From Candidatus Binatia bacterium (GTDB taxonomy: Bacteria > Desulfobacterota_B > Binatia > UBA9968), in assembly GCA_025922795.1 (NCBI GenBank), contig JAICHC010000149.1:1-6949 (forward strand): a stretch of 6,949 nucleotides of DNA, read 5' to 3'. The position numbers and the translations under genes were made by a program. The notes under the pieces are model-generated. The model had not been told where the DNA came from and made no database searches. It was given only the letters and a program-made list of their open reading frames with translations. The number at the start of each line of letters is the position of its first letter. Within the stretch, counting starts at the first letter, position 1. Of this stretch, positions 6,776-6,949 are shown in pieces.

Positions 6776-6949
6776 ATGGAAGATTTTGCGGATGCAACCA
6801 ATATTTTCGGACTGACGAAATCCCCAGAGGGCATTTCGCCGGTCGAGAAATTGCTCAACGCGTTTGAAGCGCATGAAGCCAAGGAAGAGCGCTCCCTCGA
6901 ATTCTACAAGAAAACTCTGGCGCATATGCCCAATCCGGCGACGCGCGTC
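6776..6949 (+). CDS. Helical, possibly ferritin-like protein, partial (C-terminus beyond the right edge)
   Basis: ATG at 6776 follows AAGGAG by seven bases, and the frame stays open to the edge, giving 58 residues. After a polar start (MEDFADATNIFGLTKSPEG), residues 22-50 form one charged amphipathic helix whose core reads LLNAFEAHEAKEERSLEFYK (26-45), ending before PNP at 52-54. Its Glu/His-rich pattern with E-x-x-x-L-E-F-Y resembles the first helix of rubrerythrin/ferritin-like bundles, in which a Glu (here perhaps E34, E37 or E38) binds metal. The later helices with the ExxH motifs that would settle this lie outside the window, so function is not assigned. It follows the DoxX gene and is probably in its operon. 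Confidence 0.72.
   Translation, partial: MEDFADATNIFGLTKSPEGISPVEKLLNAFEAHEAKEERSLEFYKKTLAHMPNPATRV

Overview
The window is a chromosomal stretch of a moderately GC-rich bacterium. It carries eight protein genes, two of them cut by the window ends. No RNA gene, CRISPR array, insertion sequence or phage gene is visible. The gene mix (an oxalate/formate-type MFS transporter, a lone BoxB-like di-iron oxygenase, a glycolytic GAPDH and a DoxX protein) fits an aerobic, probably soil or sediment heterotroph. It may belong to an uncultivated proteobacterial-type or NC10/Rokubacteria-like lineage. That placement is inference from overall look only, because no phylogenetic marker is present.

Layout. 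Positions 1-628 (minus) hold the N-terminal two thirds or so of an exported trypsin-like serine protease, running off the left edge. Positions 629-941 are non-coding, with strong A/T tracts. Positions 942-1388 (minus) encode a small three-helix membrane protein of unknown function, with a plausible sigma-70 promoter at 1428-1455. Positions 1625-2980 (plus) encode a 12-helix MFS permease. It converges on a minus-strand gene at 3114-4226 for a ferritin-like di-iron protein of the BoxB/PaaA family. Upstream of that gene lies a 251-bp gap containing a 10-bp inverted repeat that may be a terminator. Positions 4478-4867 (a two-CBS-domain protein) and 4880-5893 (GAPDH) form a tight minus-strand operon in the order gap then CBS. 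The ribosome binding site of the CBS gene overlaps the gap stop codon. A 247-bp divergent intergenic region (5894-6140) then separates gap from a plus-strand pair: a DoxX/DoxD-like membrane protein (6141-6707) and the first 58 codons of a helical, possibly ferritin-like protein (6776 to the right edge).

How the genes may work together. The gap-CBS pair suggests that a central glycolytic enzyme is co-expressed with an adenine-nucleotide-sensing module. The BoxB-like protein has an intact-looking di-iron site, but neither its reductase nor any other pathway partner is in the window. Its substrate therefore cannot be assigned. The MFS permease is of a type that often moves small carboxylates, so a link to the oxygenase is possible but unproven. 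The DoxX pair could belong to redox or sulfur metabolism. Most of the window looks ordinary. The orphan oxygenase and the gap-CBS coupling are the parts most worth following up.
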